From Ruminococcus sp. (GTDB taxonomy: Bacteria > Bacillota > Clostridia > Lachnospirales > Lachnospiraceae): a DNA stretch of 50,534 bases. The notes below the pieces were generated by a model. It did no database searches. It was given only the letters and a program-made list of their open reading frames with translations, and was not told the DNA's origin. Made by a program: the position numbers and the translations under genes. Below, in pieces: positions 36,692 through 47,589 of this stretch. The stretch spans positions 1-50,534 of the forward strand of contig JACERV010000036.1 of the NCBI GenBank assembly GCA_013911065.1. The letters are read 5' to 3'. The number at the start of each line of letters is the position of its first letter. Position 1 is the first letter of the stretch.

Positions 36692-36767
36692 AAAAAAGGG
36701 CGTCTTCCCGATGGAAAACACCCTTGTTTGATATATCTAATTATACTCATATAAAAGTAAATGTCAA
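36692..36767 (-). promoter_or_regulatory. P-II promoter with leader terminator
   Basis: Minus strand: TTGACA (36762-36767), 16-bp spacer, TATAAT (36740-36745). The RNA then runs almost at once into AAGGGTGTTTTCC paired with GGGAAGACGCCCTT, followed by a T run (36692-36725), before the ribosome site. This is a transcription attenuator of unknown trigger. Confidence 0.8.
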
Positions 36768-36783
36768 ACATATTTTATAAAAA

Positions 36784-38196
36784 TTAAATTAATCCATTCA
36801 TTTCCTGATACAGACGCTTGGCATAACTGTCAGTCATACCGCATACATAATCCGTTACAAGCAGCAGCCGGAGATATAATTTTTCTGCTTCGCTTTTACC
36901 CTCTGACTGGTGTTTATATGCATTTTTATAATTATCAGAAATAAACGATACTACCCTGATATCAATAGAATCCAGCGGTTCATCTGTATCGTAATACAAT
37001 ACGGCATGTACCAGTTTGTCCATCAGAAAATTCAATATGACTGACTCTGTAACTTCCATTTTGTATATGGCAGTAGAGGAAAATACATAGCGGTATGCAA
37101 TATCCCCCAATAAATCCATTAACTTACCTCCGAAAGTACCATAAAACAAATCGTACTTGAAAGTTCCCGCCATAATCTCCTCATAATGGGAGGTAAATCC
37201 AAAAGTGGCACAACTGATAAGATAACCCTGTACCCGTACAATCCAGTTCTTAACTGCGTAGGATTCCGGATGACTCACGCTTTTCTTTATTCCTCTTTCA
37301 TACAAGGAGTTCAATTTTTCAAAGGCTGGAAAGTCTGCGTTCGGATTCTCTTTTTGCAATTCTTCCAATTCCCTGCTCAGTTCATGGAAAGAAAGGAATC
37401 CTTTCACAAATGCATCCTCAATATCTGCCGTTTTATAAGCCAGATCATCTGCCGCTTCTAAAATATATGTGAGGGGATGCCTATTGTTTCCCGCACCAGT
37501 TTCTGTTGATATATCTTCAAAAACGGTTGTGTCGGCATAATAGTATCCCATCTTCTTATCTTTGATATTCCCCGTACTGGGATCAATTCCGGTGGAAGGC
37601 ACCGGATATTTTACAATAGTATTCAATAGTGCATAAGTCAGGTTCATACCGAATTCGTCCACAAGATAATGCAGCTTTGTCACAAGCCGCAGCGCCTGGG
37701 CATTTCCCTCAAAATAATGGAAATCTGCCTTCATCTGCGCAGTCAGCATCTTCTCTACAGATTCTCCCCGGTAGACCATCTCCGGCAGATTCTTTATGAA
37801 CCACTCCCGGATGGCGCTTTCCCCAAAATGGCCAAAAGGCGGATTCCCAATATCGTGTATCAGACCCGCACATTGAAGTATGTGGCAGATATCTTCTTTC
37901 ATCTGGGGTGTAAATCCTGAATCAGCCTTGCAGTTCAGAATATTTTCTCCTATATTTTGTCCCAGTGATTTTCCAAAAGAAGATACCTCCAGAGAATGAG
38001 TGAGCCTGGTACGGATAAAATCACTTTTATCCAAAGGGAAGACCTGCGTCTTATCCTGCAGCCGCCTAAAGGAAGCACTGCCGATAATCCGGTGGTAATC
38101 TTTTTCAAACTCACTTCTCAAATCTGTTGCCCTGGGCTGTTGGCCTCCTGCACCTTCACGCATCCGTTTTGTGCAGAGTAATGCATTCCATTCCAT
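36784..38196 (-). CDS. dgt: dGTPase (deoxyguanosinetriphosphate triphosphohydrolase-like)
   Basis: 470 aa HD-domain enzyme hydrolysing dGTP and related dNTPs to nucleoside and triphosphate. The histidines and aspartates are in TRLTHSLEVSSFGKSLG and CAGLIHDIGNPPFGHFGE (H...HD...D). The first residues include DYHRIIGSASFRRLQDKTQV, typical of the clade. AAGGAAAGG lies before the ATG. It is followed by the repeat element at 38213-38369 and the XRE gene upstream on the same strand. Confidence 0.93.
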   Translation of the reverse strand: MEWNALLCTKRMREGAGGQQPRATDLRSEFEKDYHRIIGSASFRRLQDKTQVFPLDKSDFIRTRLTHSLEVSSFGKSLGQNIGENILNCKADSGFTPQMKEDICHILQCAGLIHDIGNPPFGHFGESAIREWFIKNLPEMVYRGESVEKMLTAQMKADFHYFEGNAQALRLVTKLHYLVDEFGMNLTYALLNTIVKYPVPSTGIDPSTGNIKDKKMGYYYADTTVFEDISTETGAGNNRHPLTYILEAADDLAYKTADIEDAFVKGFLSFHELSRELEELQKENPNADFPAFEKLNSLYERGIKKSVSHPESYAVKNWIVRVQGYLISCATFGFTSHYEEIMAGTFKYDLFYGTFGGKLMDLLGDIAYRYVFSSTAIYKMEVTESVILNFLMDKLVHAVLYYDTDEPLDSIDIRVVSFISDNYKNAYKHQSEGKSEAEKLYLRLLLVTDYVCGMTDSYAKRLYQEMNGLI

Positions 38197-38212
38197 AATA
38201 TGCCTTTCCTTA

Positions 38213-38369
38213 CTTATGCTTCTTAGGTTCGGTCTTTTCGAACCTTAGCAGCAAAGTACAACCTGCTGGCTTAATGAAACATTGAACACTTGGTGAGGTC
38301 TTTTCGAACCTAGTGTGAAAGTTCACCAGTGGTGTGTTCTTTCGAACTTAGCAGCATGGTTGTTTCCTT
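38213..38369. repeat. Diverged copy of the left-end repeat
   Basis: Contains CTTAGGTTCGGTCTTTTCG, the middle part AAAGTACAACCTGCTGGCTT and the end AACTTAGCAGCATGGTTG as in the array at 1-340, plus about 55 bp of extra hairpin-like sequence in the middle. It fills the gap between dgt and the XRE gene, ending 11 bp from the XRE stop. Confidence 0.88.
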
Positions 38370-38379
38370 ATTGCTGCAT

Positions 38380-39252
38380 TTAATCAAGATAAATGGGCGG
38401 CTCATATGCCTTGCCCAGCAGTGCTTTCTTACGCTCCTGATATCCCAGGAAAGCCCATTCTGTCATATCCGTCCATCTGTGAATAGAGCGGTCATATACC
38501 TGGACATATCCGATTCTGGTGGGATGCATACGGACACTGTTAGACTGATATTCTTTGCCGGTGTATGGGTTCACCTCACCCTGATCCCTGTCTTCCTCCA
38601 CATCCTCATGTTTGATAACCGGCTCAAAATCTTCCGGTTCCTGGACTGAAGACTCATTGTCCTCATGCAGCTCATCTGCAGGTTCCTGCTCTTTTACGGT
38701 CTCTGCCTCCTCCGTGGATGATGCCTTTACCTCCGGTTCCGGCGCAGGATTCGCTTTCTTTCTGAGGAAAATACCGCCGGTAAGGAACTTTTCTTTCTTC
38801 TCTGCCTTTGGCTCCTCTTTCTTCTCTAGTTCAGACAGTTCTTCATGAATTTCGTAGAGTTCTCCAATCGTCATATCCCTCTCTTCGCTTTCATTACTGC
38901 TCTCCGCCTTCTTATCCTCATGGCTGGAAGAGGTTGTTTTCTGCCTTCTCTTTTGTTCTATTTTCTCCCATTCCTGTTCGCTGGGGCCTGCTGCCTGGGC
39001 AGCTTCCATAGGCTTGGACTGCCCCAAAGTTTCTCCTGGTAAAATACTTAAATGAAAAGGACAGCCCAAAATTTCTGCAATCTTGCGCATATCCTGCTCC
39101 TGGAAATTATCTCTTCCCAAACGCTGTGTCAAATTCTGCCTGGACATCTTCTGTCCGGTACGTTCCTCAATAATCTCTGCAAGTTCTTTAATAGTCATGC
39201 CTTTTCGGCCAAGAATAATTTTGACTTGTTCTCCAAATGTAAGACCTTCCAT
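38380..39252 (-). CDS. XRE-type DNA-binding protein with acidic linker
   Basis: 290 aa from ATG at 39252, chosen because GGAGG lies 7 nt upstream. Residues 1-70 form a helix-turn-helix (MTIKELAEIIEERTGQKMS, RQNLTQRLGRDNF). Residues 90-220 are a low-complexity Glu/Lys linker. The last 65 residues are ordered (EVNPYTGKEYQSNSVRMHP, then RSIHRWTDMTEWAFLGYQE). The two ends with a variable linker look like a Lachnospiraceae family of unknown role. A perfect palindrome in its leader suggests self-regulation. Confidence 0.8.
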   Translation of the reverse strand: MEGLTFGEQVKIILGRKGMTIKELAEIIEERTGQKMSRQNLTQRLGRDNFQEQDMRKIAEILGCPFHLSILPGETLGQSKPMEAAQAAGPSEQEWEKIEQKRRQKTTSSSHEDKKAESSNESEERDMTIGELYEIHEELSELEKKEEPKAEKKEKFLTGGIFLRKKANPAPEPEVKASSTEEAETVKEQEPADELHEDNESSVQEPEDFEPVIKHEDVEEDRDQGEVNPYTGKEYQSNSVRMHPTRIGYVQVYDRSIHRWTDMTEWAFLGYQERKKALLGKAYEPPIYLD

Positions 39253-39292
39253 GGTGTTCCTCCTTATTAAAATGAACATATACCCAACGGTT

Positions 39293-39310
39293 AGAAACTA
39301 TATAGTTTCT
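39293..39310. promoter_or_regulatory. Operator-like palindrome before the XRE gene
   Basis: AGAAACTAT-ATAGTTTCT, a perfect 18-bp palindrome, between the promoter (39340-39368) and the start codon. A good candidate for binding the XRE protein. Confidence 0.6.
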
Positions 39311-39339
39311 TCATAAACCCATCTTTTTCCCCTTTTTTC

Positions 39340-39368
39340 ATTTTAACAAATGCACAAAAATACGTCAA
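39340..39368 (-). promoter_or_regulatory. Sigma-A promoter of the XRE gene
   Basis: Minus strand TTGACG (39363-39368), 17-bp spacer, TAAAAT (39340-39345). A palindrome lies just downstream. Confidence 0.7.
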
Positions 39369-39431
39369 TGTCCAATTTAGTTGATAAACCTTCCATATAT
39401 CTCCAGCCACCCGCCGTTTCCTGAATCTTAT

Positions 39432-40226
39432 TTATTTCACGCCCAGGTATTCTTCCAGTGTGATTCCTTTTTCCGTAATCTCCTTTGCTGCATCTTTACC
39501 CACATAGCGGTAATGCCACGGTTCATAAATGATGCCTGTAATATCTGCCTTGTCCAGAGGATATCGCAGAATAAATCCATACTTGTAACAATTCTCGGCC
39601 AGCCATTTTGCCTCGGGAGTATCCGCCTGTTTCTCATCCAGTTCCTGGTAGTCCTCAGACATGATATCCAGAGCCAGTCCCAGGGCATGCTCACTGTAAC
39701 CCGGCACTGCCACGGACTTTTTCGTTTCATTATAAGCATCTATATAATTGTCTCCCTGATTAATCCAATCCTGCATTGTTTCATTAAACACTGCCTTTTG
39801 GTCATCATAAGAGCGGTATGTGGAACAAAGATAAAATTTAAGTCCGGCAGCCTTTCCATCTGCAAGCATTTGCTTTGCATCCTCAGCAATTCTGGAATCT
39901 ACCGAATGCTCCGGAGCAATTTCTGTAAGCTCCGGCACATAATTTGTATCCACGGGATGGCTGTCATTCACCAATACCAGCGCCCAGTCATCCGGCTGCT
40001 TTTCCGATAAAGTGGCAGCCGCCTCCACTGTCTCCTGCTGTTTCAACTGGGACTGGAGATTTTTATTTTCCGCCTGCAGCTCCTTTTTTGTCTCAATCAT
40101 TGCTACTTCTTTTTTATTAACTGCCTTACTGGCTGCAGCGAAAGTAATCACTACCCCCAGCATTGCCCCGCATATCACGCCTAGTATCAGTGCCTTTTTT
40201 ATCTTTCGGTTCATCTTTATATTCAT
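39432..40226 (-). CDS. D-alanyl-D-alanine carboxypeptidase, VanY type (M15)
   Basis: 264 aa. One N-terminal membrane anchor (LGVICGAMLGVVITFAA) is followed by a coiled stretch, then the M15B peptidase domain. Zinc and catalytic residues are in YSEHALGLALDI (SxHxxGxAxD) and EPWHYRYVG (the final ligand His and catalytic Glu). It trims the D-Ala-D-Ala end of cell-wall stem peptides outside the membrane. Its start overlaps the stop of the phosphopantetheinyl transferase gene by 4 nt (ATGA). Confidence 0.93.
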   Translation of the reverse strand: MNIKMNRKIKKALILGVICGAMLGVVITFAAASKAVNKKEVAMIETKKELQAENKNLQSQLKQQETVEAAATLSEKQPDDWALVLVNDSHPVDTNYVPELTEIAPEHSVDSRIAEDAKQMLADGKAAGLKFYLCSTYRSYDDQKAVFNETMQDWINQGDNYIDAYNETKKSVAVPGYSEHALGLALDIMSEDYQELDEKQADTPEAKWLAENCYKYGFILRYPLDKADITGIIYEPWHYRYVGKDAAKEITEKGITLEEYLGVK

Positions 40227-40852
40227 GCTTTCAACTCCATCCGTATTTTTGAATCTATTTCTTTATCCGTAGAACAAACCGCTATTTTATAAGGTATTCC
40301 AGGCACCTTATATTCCTGGTAATAATATTCCCCCAGATAACCTTCCGGCTTTTTCAAAAGAACAGGAGGCCGGGAAAGCTGGATTTCAAAACTCCTGGTA
40401 TCCATCGCCATTCCCAGCCGGATGGCCTTCATAAAACTTTCCTTGAGAACCCAGAACCGGTAAAACAAATCATTTTGCTGCTCTTTGCTCTTTTCCTCAA
40501 AAATTGTCCTGCATTCCGAGGGACAGAAAAACCTCTCTGCAATCCTTAGGTTAGCCTCTTTTATCTCTTCTATGTCACATCCTATCTGAGTATTTTCACA
40601 ACAATCCATATCAATAGAACACAGCACGTAATCCCCCGAATGCGAGAGATTAAATGCTGCTTTCTCTGAAATTTCATATTCTTTTCGTATTTTTTCCAGC
40701 AACATCCAGGCGCCTGCGCTCTGAGCCTTTCCTTTTTGATAGCGGTGCTTGTCCGCCTTTTCTTTTCTAAATACCGGAAGTCCTTCATAACATGCACGGT
40801 ATCTGTCGGCCTCATAAAGGGGCCGGATATCCATAATCCATGTTCTTATCAT
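40223..40852 (-). CDS. 4'-phosphopantetheinyl transferase, Sfp type
   Basis: 209 aa. Magnesium-binding residues are in IGCDIEEI (GxDIE) and RFWVLKESFMKA (FxxWxxKEAxxK variant). The N-terminal NLSHSGDYVLCSID is the conserved SHSxxxV block. It attaches phosphopantetheine to carrier proteins of polyketide or peptide synthetases, or to AcpP. No such synthetase is in the window. The ribosome site is weak. It sits between the GGDEF/EAL gene (51-nt gap) and vanY (overlap). Confidence 0.9.
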   Translation of the reverse strand: MIRTWIMDIRPLYEADRYRACYEGLPVFRKEKADKHRYQKGKAQSAGAWMLLEKIRKEYEISEKAAFNLSHSGDYVLCSIDMDCCENTQIGCDIEEIKEANLRIAERFFCPSECRTIFEEKSKEQQNDLFYRFWVLKESFMKAIRLGMAMDTRSFEIQLSRPPVLLKKPEGYLGEYYYQEYKVPGIPYKIAVCSTDKEIDSKIRMELKA

Positions 40853-40903
40853 AAATATGCCCGCTTTCTAGTTCTGTATCTGCTCAGAACCATGAACAGA
40901 TAC

Positions 40904-42523
40904 CTAGTTCTTCATATAGCGTACTTCGAAGGTATCTACCGTAATCGGTTTGTTAAACAAGGTTCCCTGTACATAGTCACATCCAAGCTCCTTGAGCACA
41001 TTTAACTGGTCCTGTGTCTCGACTCCTGAAGCTGCAACATGGACACCAAGCTGCCTGCACACATCAATAACTGCCTTTGCGGCAATCTGGCTTCGTTTAT
41101 TTCCCACAATATTCATTACAAGGCTGCTGTCCAGCTTCAAACCATCAAATTCCATAATGGAAAGAATGGAAAAACTGGAATCTTTTGCACCAAAGTGGTC
41201 TAAAACAACGCGAATATTTTCTTTCCTGATCTTATCACTTGTCTCAGCTAACATCTCTTGATTCATATATTCATAGGATTCAGAAACCTCTACTTCAAGA
41301 TATTCACAGGATACATGGTATTTTTCCACAAGAGCCAGCATTCTCTCCACAATGTTCGCCTGACTGAGTGTTGCCCCCGAAAAGTTCACGGAAACAGGCA
41401 GTATCGGTATATCTTCCGTCTCCCAGCGTCTGAGTGTTTTACAAACCTGCTCAAATACATACATATCCAGATAATGTGACAGCCTGGTTTCTTCTAAAAG
41501 TGTAATATATTTTCCAGGATTCATAATTCCCAAATCCTTATGATGGTAGCGTACAACTGCCTCCGCACCAATGATTTCCTCAGTTATGGCATCCATTCTG
41601 GGGACAAAGCATATAATAAAATTACCCTGTTTGATATCCTCCAGCAAGTCCTCTTTAATAATAGGCTCGTGATGCCCTTTTTTCAGATTTTTATAATACT
41701 TCTGCTTTTCTTCCCGCATCATACTTTCGGCACTTGCCACAAGGCTGTCCACATCAATATCAACTTTTTCCCACGCATACCCCATAGATGTAAGTCCAAG
41801 ACTGATATTTTCCAGCTTATCATGAGCCCCATGAACGTTTTTCATAAAGTCCTCGTATGATACATTTTCCATGATTACCAGATATTCATCGCCTGTCAGC
41901 CTGAATACCATGGCTCCCCTGAAATATTCTTCCAGAACTTCTCCCACACGGGTAACTACTTCATCCCCATATTCATGTCCGAATTCCTTGTTAAAATTCT
42001 TCAACCCGTTAATATCCAAAGACAAAGCTCCCAAAGACCTCAGCTCTTCCTGCCCGGCTTCTGCCATGTAGCCCATAAAACTGTTTCTGTTCAGCAGGCC
42101 CGTCAAATCATCATGATAGCTCAGATACTCCTGCTGCTTCTGCATCTTCTGCAGTATAATGGCCTGTGAGATATATGGGATAACCGCGCGCATAAGAGAA
42201 AGGTCACACCCGCCTCTGTGAACGCCTACTGCCGCTAATACCGCAACCACACCGTCATCCAGGGGCCGGAAGACACTGTAGTCATCTTCTGTCGTGTCCG
42301 TAATCTCACGCTTCATCCACTTAGGCATCTGCTCCGCACTCAGCATCTTCAGCCGGTCCCTCTGCCACGGGACATTTTCTGCACACCACTCATAGATTGT
42401 AAGGATATCTTCCTCATCTTTTTCTATATAGTAAACATACTCAGAATCATAATAATCGCGTACTGTACCCAGTACATCATTCATGATTTCTATAATAGAA
42501 CGTTGTCCATATTTTTCTCCCAT
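40904..42523 (-). CDS. Degenerate GGDEF plus EAL domain protein
   Basis: 539 aa. An N-terminal sensor part (1-130, GAF-like, unsure) is followed by GGDEF (about 150-290) and EAL (about 300-539). The GGDEF motif reads RLTGDEYLV, so LTGDEY replaces GGDEF; the EAL motif reads AEAVVRY instead of AEALxR, and DDFG is replaced by LDHFGAKDSS. Some EAL metal residues seem kept (KLDSSLV, VNFSG) and others changed. It may bind cyclic di-GMP or act as a weak phosphodiesterase, and need not be active. GGGGAGAG lies before the ATG. Confidence 0.85.
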   Translation of the reverse strand: MGEKYGQRSIIEIMNDVLGTVRDYYDSEYVYYIEKDEEDILTIYEWCAENVPWQRDRLKMLSAEQMPKWMKREITDTTEDDYSVFRPLDDGVVAVLAAVGVHRGGCDLSLMRAVIPYISQAIILQKMQKQQEYLSYHDDLTGLLNRNSFMGYMAEAGQEELRSLGALSLDINGLKNFNKEFGHEYGDEVVTRVGEVLEEYFRGAMVFRLTGDEYLVIMENVSYEDFMKNVHGAHDKLENISLGLTSMGYAWEKVDIDVDSLVASAESMMREEKQKYYKNLKKGHHEPIIKEDLLEDIKQGNFIICFVPRMDAITEEIIGAEAVVRYHHKDLGIMNPGKYITLLEETRLSHYLDMYVFEQVCKTLRRWETEDIPILPVSVNFSGATLSQANIVERMLALVEKYHVSCEYLEVEVSESYEYMNQEMLAETSDKIRKENIRVVLDHFGAKDSSFSILSIMEFDGLKLDSSLVMNIVGNKRSQIAAKAVIDVCRQLGVHVAASGVETQDQLNVLKELGCDYVQGTLFNKPITVDTFEVRYMKN

Positions 42524-42563
42524 GGATATCTCTCCCCTAAACTTTATGTTACAGTTCAGCCAT

Positions 42564-42600
42564 ACTTATGCATCTTAGGTTCGGTCCTTTCACGCCTTAG
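42564..42600. repeat. Short diverged copy of the left-end repeat
   Basis: Contains CATCTTAGGTTCGGTCCTTT, close to the first hairpin of the unit at 1-101, and ends GCCTTAG. It lies upstream of the GGDEF/EAL gene. The rest of the 218-bp gap holds the F-ATPase terminator. Confidence 0.65.
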
Positions 42601-42687
42601 TGACATGGATATCTCCTTAAACCTTATCTTATATGGCCAAACTATAGTAAGTTTATTGTAGTATAATCTTATTTAAATTGCAAGACG

Positions 42688-42737
42688 GAAAAAGCACCGC
42701 AATAAGGCCCGACGGGAAAATCGGATATTGCGGTGCT
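42688..42737 (-). terminator. Terminator of the F-ATPase operon
   Basis: AGCACCGCAATA pairs with TATTGCGGTGCT, with an inner CCCG/CGGG stem and a run of T on the minus strand. It lies 5 nt after the atpC stop. Confidence 0.9.
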
Positions 42738-42741
42738 GCTT

Positions 42742-43155
42742 TTATTTCTTCCTCTGAGATACTTTCAAACGGCTCATCGCCCGGGACAGGGCCGCCTGGG
42801 TCATATAGTATTCCTGGATGCTCTGCTTCTGTCTCAAACGTTCCTGTGCACGTTCTTTCGCTTCTTCCGCCCTGCGCACATCAATTTCTTCCGGACGCTC
42901 TGCAGTCTCAACAAGAACAGTAACACGGTTGTTTACAACCTCAGCAAATCCTTCACCTAATGCCATTTCTATCCACTGGTTTTCCTCAATTTCCATCTTT
43001 GCATCACCCACGCTCAGTGCAATGACCGTGTTCTCATGATTTGCAAGAATCCCTATTTCCCCGTCAGGAGCCGGCAGCGTCAGTTTCCTGCAGCGGCCGT
43101 CATAGAAAATCTTGTCACTGGCTATTATTTTCAGACCAAATGTATCCATATGCAT
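42742..43155 (-). CDS. atpC: F-type ATP synthase epsilon subunit
   Basis: 137 aa, normal length. The N-terminal beta barrel (FGLKIIASDKIFYDG, LPAPDGEIGILANHENTV) is followed by a C-terminal two-helix hairpin (RRAEEAKERAQERLRQK) that can inhibit rotation. Last gene of the operon, 6 nt after atpD. Confidence 0.95.
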   Translation of the reverse strand: MHMDTFGLKIIASDKIFYDGRCRKLTLPAPDGEIGILANHENTVIALSVGDAKMEIEENQWIEMALGEGFAEVVNNRVTVLVETAERPEEIDVRRAEEAKERAQERLRQKQSIQEYYMTQAALSRAMSRLKVSQRKK

Positions 43156-43161
43156 ACACCT

Positions 43162-44637
<1,476 letters not shown>

Positions 44638-45528
44638 TTACTTTTTCCGTTTCTGCGCATTAGCGCCGCCGCAAACTTCTGTTATTTCCTGTGTAATTGC
44701 AGCCTGTCTTGCCCTATTATATAAGGTAGATAGTTCTTTAATAATATTTTCCGCGCTGTCTGTTGCGGATTTCATAGCCATCATACGTGCATTATGCTCA
44801 CTGGCATAAGACTCTACCAGACAGCCGTAGATCATGCCGGTTACATAATTGGGCACAAGGATGTCCATAACACTTTTTGCAGACGGATAGAACTCAATTT
44901 CTTCCCTGTACATGTTCAGCGGCATAACCATCTTGTTGAAAGTAGCCCGTTCCAAAGGAAGGAGCTTTACTTTCTCTGCGTCAACCTGTACGGAATTTTC
45001 CATACGGGTGTACAAAACATAGACTTCATCTAACTCTCCCTGTTCAAATTGCTCCAGGATTACAGAAGATATCATCCTGGCCCGGTGCATGGTCGGCTTC
45101 TGAACCGTGTATTCGAAGTTTGATGCAATTTCTACGTCACGCTTTGAAAAATAATGGCGTCCCAATTCTCCCACGACAAACAGCTTGTGTATTCCGGGCA
45201 TCTCTAATAATTCTTCTTCCAGCTTAATGATATTATGGTTGTATGCTCCCGCAAGCCCCTTATCTGCCGTAATGACTATAGATCCTATCTTTCTTTTCTC
45301 AGCCGGCAGTTCTTCCCGCATGTCAAAGTAAGGGTCTTCTATCTCCGGCACATGGCGCAAAATTCTGGAAATCTCCCTCTGCAGCCCGTAAAAATACGGC
45401 TCTGTATCTGACAGCTTTTTCCTGGCCTGCTTCATTTTAGAAGAGGAAATCATATACATCGCATTCGTAATTTTCATCGTATCTTTAACGCTGTTTATAC
45501 GAGTCTGTATTTCTTTGATATTTGCCAT
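44638..45528 (-). CDS. atpG: F-type ATP synthase gamma subunit
   Basis: 296 aa from ATG at 45528 (MANIKEIQTRINSVKDTMKI); the frame opens earlier at 45570 but that part is inside atpA. It forms the rotating shaft. The C-terminal ELSTLYNRARQAAITQEITE is the conserved helix reaching into the head. One base separates its ATG from the atpA stop (TAATATG). Confidence 0.96.
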   Translation of the reverse strand: MANIKEIQTRINSVKDTMKITNAMYMISSSKMKQARKKLSDTEPYFYGLQREISRILRHVPEIEDPYFDMREELPAEKRKIGSIVITADKGLAGAYNHNIIKLEEELLEMPGIHKLFVVGELGRHYFSKRDVEIASNFEYTVQKPTMHRARMISSVILEQFEQGELDEVYVLYTRMENSVQVDAEKVKLLPLERATFNKMVMPLNMYREEIEFYPSAKSVMDILVPNYVTGMIYGCLVESYASEHNARMMAMKSATDSAENIIKELSTLYNRARQAAITQEITEVCGGANAQKRKK

Positions 45529-45529
45529 A

Positions 45530-47038
45530 TTAACACCTGCTCTTTTTAAATTCCTGTGCCGTTTCCACAATCTTTTCTATCAGCTCACTGGTAAGAGCTT
45601 TTGTCTCTTCAATTTCCTTTCCAATTTCCGGATATTCCGCGTCAAAATGATGCAGCATCTCCAATTGGAATGATTTTATCTTTTTCTTCTCTATTCCCAG
45701 GAACACCTTATGAGTTGCTGTGCACAGAGTAAGAACCTTTTCATGAAGACTCATGGGATTGCACAGTGGCTGCTTCAGAAGCTCCATCAGGCCGCCGCCA
45801 TATTCCAATTGTTCTTTTGTTGCCGCGTCCAGATCAGAACTGAACTGCGTAAACACTTCCATCTCACGGTACTGCGCCAAATCGATACGAATACTCCCTG
45901 ACGCCTTTTTCATAGCCTTTGTCTGAGCCGCACCACCTACACGGGATACGGACAGGCCCACGTTGACCGCCGGCCTCATTCCAGCGAAAAACAAATCGCT
46001 TTCCAGGAATATCTGACCATCTGTAATAGAAATTACATTGGTCGGAATGTATGCAGATACATCACCTGCTTGTGTCTCAATAATTGGAAGAGCTGTAATA
46101 GAACCGCCTCCATTCGCTTCATTCAAGCGGCTGGAGCGCTCCAGTAATCTGGAGTGCAGGTAAAATACATCTCCCGGGTAAGCTTCACGTCCCGGTGATC
46201 TTCCCAGCAGCAGGGATAATGCACGGTATGCAACCGCATGTTTGGATAAATCATCATATATAATCAGTACATCTTTCCCCTGATGCATAAAATATTCCGC
46301 CAGAGCTGTTCCTGCATATGGTGCAATATATTGCAGCGGTGCACAATCACTTGCGGTAGATGAAACTACGATTGTGTAATCCATAGCACCATTTATCGTC
46401 AGTGTATTCACTACCTTTGCTACTGTAGATGCTTTCTGCCCGACAGCTACATAGATACATATTACATCTTTTCCTCTTTGGTTAATAATTGTATCTAAAG
46501 CTATGGAAGTTTTACCTGTTTGTCTGTCCCCGATAATCAACTCTCTTTGTCCCCGGCCAATTGGAAACATCGCGTCAATAGACAAAATACCTGTCTCCAA
46601 TGGCACAGTAACTGATTTACGGTCAATGATACCAGGTGCTTCCTGTTCGATTGGACGATAGCCATCTGCCGGAATCTCGCCTCTTCCGTCAATAGGAGCT
46701 CCCAGAGAGTTCACCACTCTGCCTATATACTTGTCCCCTACCGGAACTCCGGCTTTCTTACCTGTACGGCTTACTTTTGTGCCTTCCCTGATTTCAGTAT
46801 CATGTCCGAAAAGAATACAGCCAACCGCATCTTTCTGGATGTCCTGTACCATTCCCTTCAGTCCATTTTCAAAAGTCACAATCTCCCCGTACATGGCGTG
46901 GTCAATCCCATAAACAGTGGCAATGCCGTCACCTACAGCGATGACTGTTCCAACCTCACTGTTCTTGCTGATTGTATCAAAATTTTCTATCTCATTTTTC
47001 AGAATAGAAATAATTTCATCTGAATTGATTGAACTCAC
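45530..47038 (-). CDS. atpA: F-type ATP synthase alpha subunit
   Basis: 502 aa from a GTG at 47038, with GGAGG 8 nt upstream; an earlier GTG at 47047 has no spaced ribosome site. P-loop [11 protein letters not shown]. The [20 protein letters not shown] block carries the conserved arginine finger region. Non-catalytic nucleotide-binding subunit. Five nt separate it from atpH. Confidence 0.96.
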   Translation of the reverse strand: MSSINSDEIISILKNEIENFDTISKNSEVGTVIAVGDGIATVYGIDHAMYGEIVTFENGLKGMVQDIQKDAVGCILFGHDTEIREGTKVSRTGKKAGVPVGDKYIGRVVNSLGAPIDGRGEIPADGYRPIEQEAPGIIDRKSVTVPLETGILSIDAMFPIGRGQRELIIGDRQTGKTSIALDTIINQRGKDVICIYVAVGQKASTVAKVVNTLTINGAMDYTIVVSSTASDCAPLQYIAPYAGTALAEYFMHQGKDVLIIYDDLSKHAVAYRALSLLLGRSPGREAYPGDVFYLHSRLLERSSRLNEANGGGSITALPIIETQAGDVSAYIPTNVISITDGQIFLESDLFFAGMRPAVNVGLSVSRVGGAAQTKAMKKASGSIRIDLAQYREMEVFTQFSSDLDAATKEQLEYGGGLMELLKQPLCNPMSLHEKVLTLCTATHKVFLGIEKKKIKSFQLEMLHHFDAEYPEIGKEIEETKALTSELIEKIVETAQEFKKSRC

Positions 47039-47043
47039 CTTGT

Positions 47044-47589
47044 TCACCTCCAGGTCAATTTTTGTTCTAATCTCTTCAGGCGCCCTTTCAGACTCCAGTC
47101 ATACTCGTCACTCTTTGCATGCAGTATAAAACCGCCGAGCAGCCCTAAGTCCTCTCTGATTTCAATATTTGCCCTGCGGACACCGTACTTTTTACAGAGA
47201 AACGCCTGCATTTCTTTTAACTGTACCTCACTTGGAGGTTCTACACAAGTCAGTACTGCGTTCAGAATCTGATTCTGTTCATCACAATATCTGTCATATG
47301 CTGTAAAAATATCATAGAGAAGATCTATTCTCTGATATCTGCACGCCACTTTCAGGAAATTCCTGATTTCCTCCGGGAATACCTGGTCTATCACCTTCAT
47401 TTTCTGTGCTTCCCTGATAGTTGGATTCACAAAAACATCATAAAGCTGAGGAACCTCAGCAAATATTTCCCTTGTTTTTTGTATGGCTTCTTCCGGAATA
47501 CTCAGCTCATACAACGCATGGGCATATCCTGCCGCCGCCTGCGGCAAGTATAGATGACTAGTCGTTGTCTGAGTCTTCATGAGCATCAC
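47044..47589 (-). CDS. atpH: F-type ATP synthase delta subunit
   Basis: 181 aa, normal length. The N-terminal helical domain ([20 protein letters not shown]) binds alpha and the C-terminal part ([20 protein letters not shown]) matches the family end motif. Its start overlaps the end of atpF by 32 nt, with two alternative ATGs a few codons on. Confidence 0.94.
   Translation of the reverse strand: MMLMKTQTTTSHLYLPQAAAGYAHALYELSIPEEAIQKTREIFAEVPQLYDVFVNPTIREAQKMKVIDQVFPEEIRNFLKVACRYQRIDLLYDIFTAYDRYCDEQNQILNAVLTCVEPPSEVQLKEMQAFLCKKYGVRRANIEIREDLGLLGGFILHAKSDEYDWSLKGRLKRLEQKLTWR

Noticed and set aside
36661-36771. Longer N-terminus of the P-II protein
   Set aside because: The extra 37 codons run through the promoter, the terminator hairpin and the AAAGGAGG site; P-II proteins are 112 aa.
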